64,000 nucleotides of DNA from Trinickia violacea (lineage in GTDB: Bacteria > Pseudomonadota > Gammaproteobacteria > Burkholderiales > Burkholderiaceae): contig NZ_CP040077.1 of the NCBI RefSeq assembly GCF_005280735.1, forward strand, positions 3,658,001 through 3,722,000, given 5' to 3'. Every line of letters begins with the position of its first letter. Positions within the stretch are counted from its first letter, which is position 1. Positions 60,022 to 64,000 of the stretch are shown piece by piece. The notes beneath the pieces were generated by a model. The model was not told where the DNA came from. It did not search any database and saw only the letters and a program-made list of their open reading frames with translations. The position numbers and the translations under genes are program-made.

Positions 60022-61317
60022 ATGAAGCGTCGCAGTCTGTTGAAGCTCGGTTCGATGTCCGGCGCGCTCGCGCTGGCCGGGCAGAGTCCATTTGCAAATG
60101 CGCAGTCGTCGGGGCCGATCAAGGTCGGCATCCTCCATTCGCTATCGGGCACGATGGCGATTTCCGAAACGTCGCTGAAAGACACCGCGTTGATGACGAT
60201 CGCCGAAATCAACGCGAGCGGCGGCGTGATGGGCCGCAAGATCGAGCCCGTGGTCGTCGACCCCGCTTCGAACTGGCCGCTGTTCGCCGAAAAGGCCCGG
60301 CAGCTGCTCACGCAGGACAAGGTGGCGTGCGTGTTCGGCTGCTGGACGTCGGTGTCGCGCAAATCGGTGCTGCCGGTGTTCGAGGAGCTGAACGGCCTGT
60401 TGTTCTACCCCGTGCAATACGAAGGCGAAGAGATGTCGCGCAACGTGTTCTACACGGGCGCCGCGCCGAACCAGCAGGCGATCCCCGCCACCGAATATCT
60501 GATGAGCGCCGAAGGCGGCGGTGCGAAGCGCTTCTTCCTGCTCGGCACCGACTACGTCTATCCGCGCACGACGAACAAGATCCTGCGCGCGTTCCTGAAA
60601 TCGAAAGGGGTGCAGGAGACCGACATTCAAGAGGTCTACACGCCGTTCGGCCACAGCGACTATCAGACCATCGTCGCGAACATCAAGACCTTCTCGCAAG
60701 GCGGCAAGACCTGCGTGATCTCGACCGTCAACGGCGATTCGAACGTGCCGTTCTATAAAGAACTCGGCAACCAGGGGCTGAAGGCGACGGACGTGCCCGT
60801 CGTCGCGTTCTCGGTCGGCGAAGAAGAGCTGCGCGGCATCGATACGAAGCCGCTCGTCGGCAACCTGGCCGCGTGGAACTACTTCATGTCGCTGCGCAAT
60901 CCGACCAACGAGAAGTTCAAGAAGAAATGGGCCGACTGGGTGGCGTCGCAGAACCTGCCCGGCGGCACGAAGCGCGTGACCAACGATCCGATGGAAGCGA
61001 CCTACGTCGGCATCCACATGTGGAAGCAGGCGGTCGAGAAGGCGAAGAGCACGGAGGTCGACAAGGTGCGCGTCGCAATGATCGGCCAGAAGTTCGCGGC
61101 GCCTTCGGGCTTCGAGCTCGAAATGGACGGCAACCATCACCTGCACAAGCCGGTGATGATCGGCGAGGTCCGTGCGGACGGTCAGTTCAACGTCGTGTGG
61201 CGGACCAAGACGACCATTCGCGCGCAGCCGTGGAGCCCGTTTATCGCGGGCAACGAGAGCAAGCCCGATGTCGTGAGTTCGATTCCGGCGTTCTTGCGGC
61301 GCTCGCGCGTCGCGTAA
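60022..61317 (+). CDS. urtA: Urea ABC transporter substrate-binding protein
   Basis: A 431-aa periplasmic binding protein for urea. A twin-Arg-like basic start and signal peptide (MKRRSLLKLGSMSGALALAG, cleavage near NAQ) are followed by PIKVGILHSLSGTMAISETSLKD, a UrtA hallmark, and NWPLFAEKARQLL with GCWTSVSRKSVLPVFEE. An AGGGGAA site precedes the ATG, and a sigma-54 promoter lies upstream. First gene of urtABC. Confidence 0.96.
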   Translation: MKRRSLLKLGSMSGALALAGQSPFANAQSSGPIKVGILHSLSGTMAISETSLKDTALMTIAEINASGGVMGRKIEPVVVDPASNWPLFAEKARQLLTQDKVACVFGCWTSVSRKSVLPVFEELNGLLFYPVQYEGEEMSRNVFYTGAAPNQQAIPATEYLMSAEGGGAKRFFLLGTDYVYPRTTNKILRAFLKSKGVQETDIQEVYTPFGHSDYQTIVANIKTFSQGGKTCVISTVNGDSNVPFYKELGNQGLKATDVPVVAFSVGEEELRGIDTKPLVGNLAAWNYFMSLRNPTNEKFKKKWADWVASQNLPGGTKRVTNDPMEATYVGIHMWKQAVEKAKSTEVDKVRVAMIGQKFAAPSGFELEMDGNHHLHKPVMIGEVRADGQFNVVWRTKTTIRAQPWSPFIAGNESKPDVVSSIPAFLRRSRVA

Positions 61318-61435
61318 CTGCTACTCGTTAGCTCGCCTATGAGCACGGCGCGGCGGCCGTAAGTCAAACGCGCGCAACGGTCTTGAACGATCGTTGCTGC
61401 CGCCGCGCCGGGTCCGACTCCACGCAAAGGTCATC

Positions 61436-63070
61436 ATGGCGTCTCCCTTTTTTCGCTGTATCCGGCACTGCGTCTCGCTCGCGGCGCTCGCAACGGCGGG
61501 CTTGCTGCCGCTCGCAGCGTTCGCGCTGACGACGCCCGACGTCGCCCCGCTCGCCGGCGACGACTTCGACGCGAAGTCCGCCGCCATCGACAAGCTGATC
61601 GCGAACCACGACGCGCCGTCGCTCGCGCTCTTGAAAGCGCTTTCCGAAGACAGCGCACTCGCGACCGACGCGGGCGAAGTGCTGATTCAAGACAACGACA
61701 CCGCGCGCGATGCGGTGACGGGCAAGACCGTGGCGGCCAACGTCGCGTCGAGCGCGCAGCCGGTCACGCTGAACAATCTGCTGCGATCGAAAGTATCGGG
61801 CGCGCTCTCGGGCCTGCAGCTCGATTCACCCGATCTCGAAACGCGCCGCGCCGCCATCGGCGCCTTGCTGAAGAATCCCGACCCGGCGATGAAGCCGATG
61901 ATCGATCGCGCCCGCGCCAAGGAAGCCGATCCGCAGCTGAAGAAGCGCCTCGATACGCTGTGGGCGATGACAGCGCTGTCGGACAAAGACCCCGCGAAGC
62001 GCCTCGAAGCCGCTCAGCTGGTCGCCGCGCGCCACGATCTCGACATGTACGAGCTGCTGCGTCCGCTCGTCGCGAAGCAAGCCGACGGCACCTTCGCCGA
62101 AAGCGACCCGCGCGTGCGCGCCGCCGCACAGCAGGGCATCGACGCGCTCGATTCGATCCAGCGCCGCAGCGAAATCGCGGGCACGGTGTTCGCGGGGCTC
62201 TCGCTAGGCAGCGTGCTGCTGCTCGCGGCGCTAGGGCTCGCGATCACCTACGGCCTCATCGGCGTCATCAACATGGCGCATGGCGAGTTCCTGATGATCG
62301 GTGCGTACGCAACCTATGTCGTGCAGAACCTCGTGCAGCGCTTCGCGCCCGGCGCGTTCGATTGGTATCCGTTGATCGCGGTGCCCGCTTCGTTCGTTGC
62401 GGCCGCCGTGGTCGGCATCGTGCTCGAACGCCTCGTGCTCAAGCACTTGTACGGCCGTCCGCTGGAAACGCTGCTGACGACGTTCGGCGTGAGCCTGATC
62501 TTGATTCAAGCGACGCGCACGATCTTCGGCGCGCAGAACGTGCAGGTCGAAAATCCCTCCTGGATGAGCGGCGGCGTCACCGTCATGCAGAACCTGATCC
62601 TGCCGTACAACCGGCTCGTGATCCTCGCGTTCTCGCTCGCCGTCGTGCTGATCGCGTGGACCGTGCTCACGAAGACTCGCCTCGGCCTCTTCGTGCGCGC
62701 CGTCACGCAGAACCGCCGCATGGCCGCGTGCGTCGGCGTGAAGACCGCGCGCGTCGATTCCTACGCGTTCGCGTTCGGCGCGGGCATCGCGGGCTTGGGC
62801 GGCTGCGCCCTCTCGCAGATCGGCAATGTCGGCCCCGATCTCGGCCAGAACTACATCATCGATTCGTTCATGGCGGTGGTGCTGGGCGGCGTCGGGCAGC
62901 TCGCGGGCACGGTGATCGGCGGCTTCGGGCTCGGGCTCGTCAGCAAGGCGATCGAACCGTTCTGGGGCGCGGTGCTCGCGAAGATCGCGGTGCTGGTGCT
63001 GATCGTCCTCTTCATCCAGAAGCGTCCGCAAGGCATGTTCGCCTTGAAGGGCCGCAGCGCGGAGGCTTAA
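61436..63070 (+). CDS. urtB: Urea ABC transporter permease UrtB
   Basis: A 544-aa permease. A signal peptide and a periplasmic helical-repeat region (about 25-245), usual for proteobacterial UrtB, precede the LivH-like permease domain (about 255-540), which begins LGSVLLLAALGLAITYGLIGVINMAHGEFLMIGAYATY and has the coupling loop AVTQNRRMAACVGVKTARVDSYAFAFGAGIAG. AAAGG site before ATG 61436. The next gene, urtC, follows after a 121-bp gap filled by a repeat element. Confidence 0.94.
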   Translation: MASPFFRCIRHCVSLAALATAGLLPLAAFALTTPDVAPLAGDDFDAKSAAIDKLIANHDAPSLALLKALSEDSALATDAGEVLIQDNDTARDAVTGKTVAANVASSAQPVTLNNLLRSKVSGALSGLQLDSPDLETRRAAIGALLKNPDPAMKPMIDRARAKEADPQLKKRLDTLWAMTALSDKDPAKRLEAAQLVAARHDLDMYELLRPLVAKQADGTFAESDPRVRAAAQQGIDALDSIQRRSEIAGTVFAGLSLGSVLLLAALGLAITYGLIGVINMAHGEFLMIGAYATYVVQNLVQRFAPGAFDWYPLIAVPASFVAAAVVGIVLERLVLKHLYGRPLETLLTTFGVSLILIQATRTIFGAQNVQVENPSWMSGGVTVMQNLILPYNRLVILAFSLAVVLIAWTVLTKTRLGLFVRAVTQNRRMAACVGVKTARVDSYAFAFGAGIAGLGGCALSQIGNVGPDLGQNYIIDSFMAVVLGGVGQLAGTVIGGFGLGLVSKAIEPFWGAVLAKIAVLVLIVLFIQKRPQGMFALKGRSAEA

Positions 63071-63075
63071 TGAAA

Positions 63076-63191
63076 CTACCCCCACGCTCATTTCGTTCAC
63101 TGCCCCCCAAGGGGGCCGATGCCTCCCTTGGGGCGGCATGGGACCCGAGTAAGGCGCTGAAGCGCCAACTCGGGTCGACACGGGAGGCATC
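63076..63191 (+). repeat. SD-sequestering leader repeat, copy 2, with inserted palindrome
   Basis: The 63076-63137 block matches the reverse complement of 59594-59656 with about five differences. It is followed by a palindromic element (63138-63180, related to 38301-38342) and then CGGGAGGCATC joined to the urtC ATG. GATGCCTCCC (63118-63127) pairs perfectly with GGGAGGCATC (63182-63191), enclosing the palindrome as an extra stem. This repeat fills the gap between urtB and urtC. Confidence 0.8.
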
Positions 63192-64000
63192 ATGACATCC
63201 GCCACTTCGTCCGTCGATAGGCACGGCACGCCAGAGGCGACGTCGCCGTCCTCCGGACGCGAGGCGTTCAAAGACCTCGCGCTCGGCCTGCCGCCGCGTC
63301 CCGCGCTGCTCTCGCGCGGCGCATGGCTCGCGCTCATCGCGTTGATCCTGGTGATCGGCATCGGCGTGCCAGTCAGCGCGCTCGTGCTGCCGCAATCGAG
63401 CGCGTTGCATGTGTCGGCCTATGCGCTGACGCTTGCCGGCAAACTGATGTGCTACGCGATCGCGGCGCTCGCGCTCGACCTCGTCTGGGGCTATTGCGGC
63501 ATTCTGAGCCTCGGCCACGGGCTGTTCTTCGCGCTCGGCGGCTACGCGATCGGGATGTACCTGATGCGCGCGATCGGCCACGACGGCAAGTACGGCAGCG
63601 ACCTGCCCGACTTCATGGTGTTTCTGGACTGGCACGCGTTGCCTTGGTATTGGCACGGCACGCAGCATCTCGCGTACGCACTCTTGCTCGTCGTACTCGT
63701 GCCCGCCGTCGTCGCATGGGTGTTCGGCTTCTTCACGTTCCGCTCGCGCGTGAAGGGCGTCTATCTCTCGATCATCACGCAGGCGCTCACGTTCGCGGCG
63801 ATGCTGCTCTTCTATCGCAACGAAACCGGCTTCGGCGGCAACAACGGCTTCACCGATTTCAAGCGCATCGCTGGTTTCCCGATCACGCATCCGGGCACGC
63901 GCACCGTGCTGTTCCTGCTCACGTTCGCGGTGCTCGTCCTGTCGTTCATTGCGGCCCGCGCGATCGTCACTTCGAAACTCGGGCGCGTCGTGACGGCCGT
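63192..64000 (+). CDS. urtC: Urea ABC transporter permease UrtC (partial, runs off window)
   Basis: The frame is open from ATG 63192 to the window end (269 codons). The first 40 residues are polar; then membrane helices begin (LLSRGAWLALIALILVIGIGVPV). LivM/UrtC signatures are visible: DLVWGYCGILSLGHGLFFALGGYAIGMYLMR (about 96-126) and KGVYLSIITQALTFAAMLLFYRNETGFGGNNGFTDF. The 3' end, the coupling loop and the expected urtDE ATPase genes lie outside. Its ribosome binding site is part of a repeated hairpin element. Confidence 0.93.
   Translation, partial: MTSATSSVDRHGTPEATSPSSGREAFKDLALGLPPRPALLSRGAWLALIALILVIGIGVPVSALVLPQSSALHVSAYALTLAGKLMCYAIAALALDLVWGYCGILSLGHGLFFALGGYAIGMYLMRAIGHDGKYGSDLPDFMVFLDWHALPWYWHGTQHLAYALLLVVLVPAVVAWVFGFFTFRSRVKGVYLSIITQALTFAAMLLFYRNETGFGGNNGFTDFKRIAGFPITHPGTRTVLFLLTFAVLVLSFIAARAIVTSKLGRVVTA

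Noticed and set aside
1..64000. CRISPR arrays, rRNA genes, prophage or insertion-sequence genes
   Set aside because: No regularly spaced direct repeats, rRNA sequence, integrase or transposase frames were seen.

Overview
The window is GC-rich, densely coded DNA of a member of the Burkholderia sensu lato group (Paraburkholderia/Trinickia-like, Betaproteobacteria). This rests on the hemL-ribD-ribE and ribB-ribH-nusB blocks, the UrtABC-type urea transporter, EmrAB with a NodT-type outer membrane factor, and the general protein repertoire. The species cannot be fixed from the sequence alone. Most genes look chromosomal and housekeeping, with accessory blocks between them.

Layout. 0.1-4.7 kb: Bcr/CflA efflux pump, hemL, ribD, ribE. 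4.8-6.7 kb: DUF6933 protein, a HigBA-type toxin-antitoxin pair and a gene-poor patch with a near-perfect operator. 6.8-10.6 kb: creatininase-family hydrolase, LysR regulator, MFS permease (two targets share a 50-bp promoter module) and a small secreted protein. 10.7-16.3 kb: a tripartite EmrB/EmrA/OMF drug efflux operon with two MarR regulators and three matching operators. 16.4-20.4 kb: two-subunit aconitase X, a PLP decarboxylase and an SDR. 20.6-24.4 kb: a Fur-box-controlled TonB receptor/PiuC/PepSY iron operon. 24.6-28.2 kb: ribB(X), ribH, nusB and an aminotransferase. The riboflavin genes are thus split by about 20 kb of unrelated genes.

28.2-39.4 kb: lytic transglycosylase with a long leader carrying tandem terminators (candidate small RNA), ubiD, asparaginase II, a LysE exporter, a chitinase broken by an internal deletion and frameshift, threonine/serine dehydratase, small proteins, a DUF2520 oxidoreductase, EthD and YggT proteins. 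39.4-51.4 kb: one tightly packed minus-strand operon with a branched-chain-type ABC importer, acyl-CoA ligase, MaoC dehydratases, enoyl-CoA hydratase, thiolase, CoA-transferase and SDR, apparently for uptake and beta-oxidation of an organic acid. A LysR remnant lies beside its promoter. 52.0-59.6 kb: tRNA-Gly(CCC), trmB, uppP, a DUF1439 lipoprotein, a YkgJ cysteine-cluster protein, hemN, an isoaspartate methyltransferase-like gene, rhodanese and an aminotransferase. 59.9-64 kb: a sigma-54 promoter followed by urtA, urtB and the start of urtC.

The most unusual signal is a repeated leader element found upstream of the aminotransferase (59.6 kb) and of urtC (63.1 kb). In both places a conserved block of about 62 bp ends with the ribosome binding site and start codon, and the Shine-Dalgarno segment is perfectly complementary to a 10-nt stretch inside the element. 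A repeat family may therefore be supplying a translation-control hairpin to unrelated genes. No CRISPR array, rRNA, prophage or complete insertion sequence was seen.
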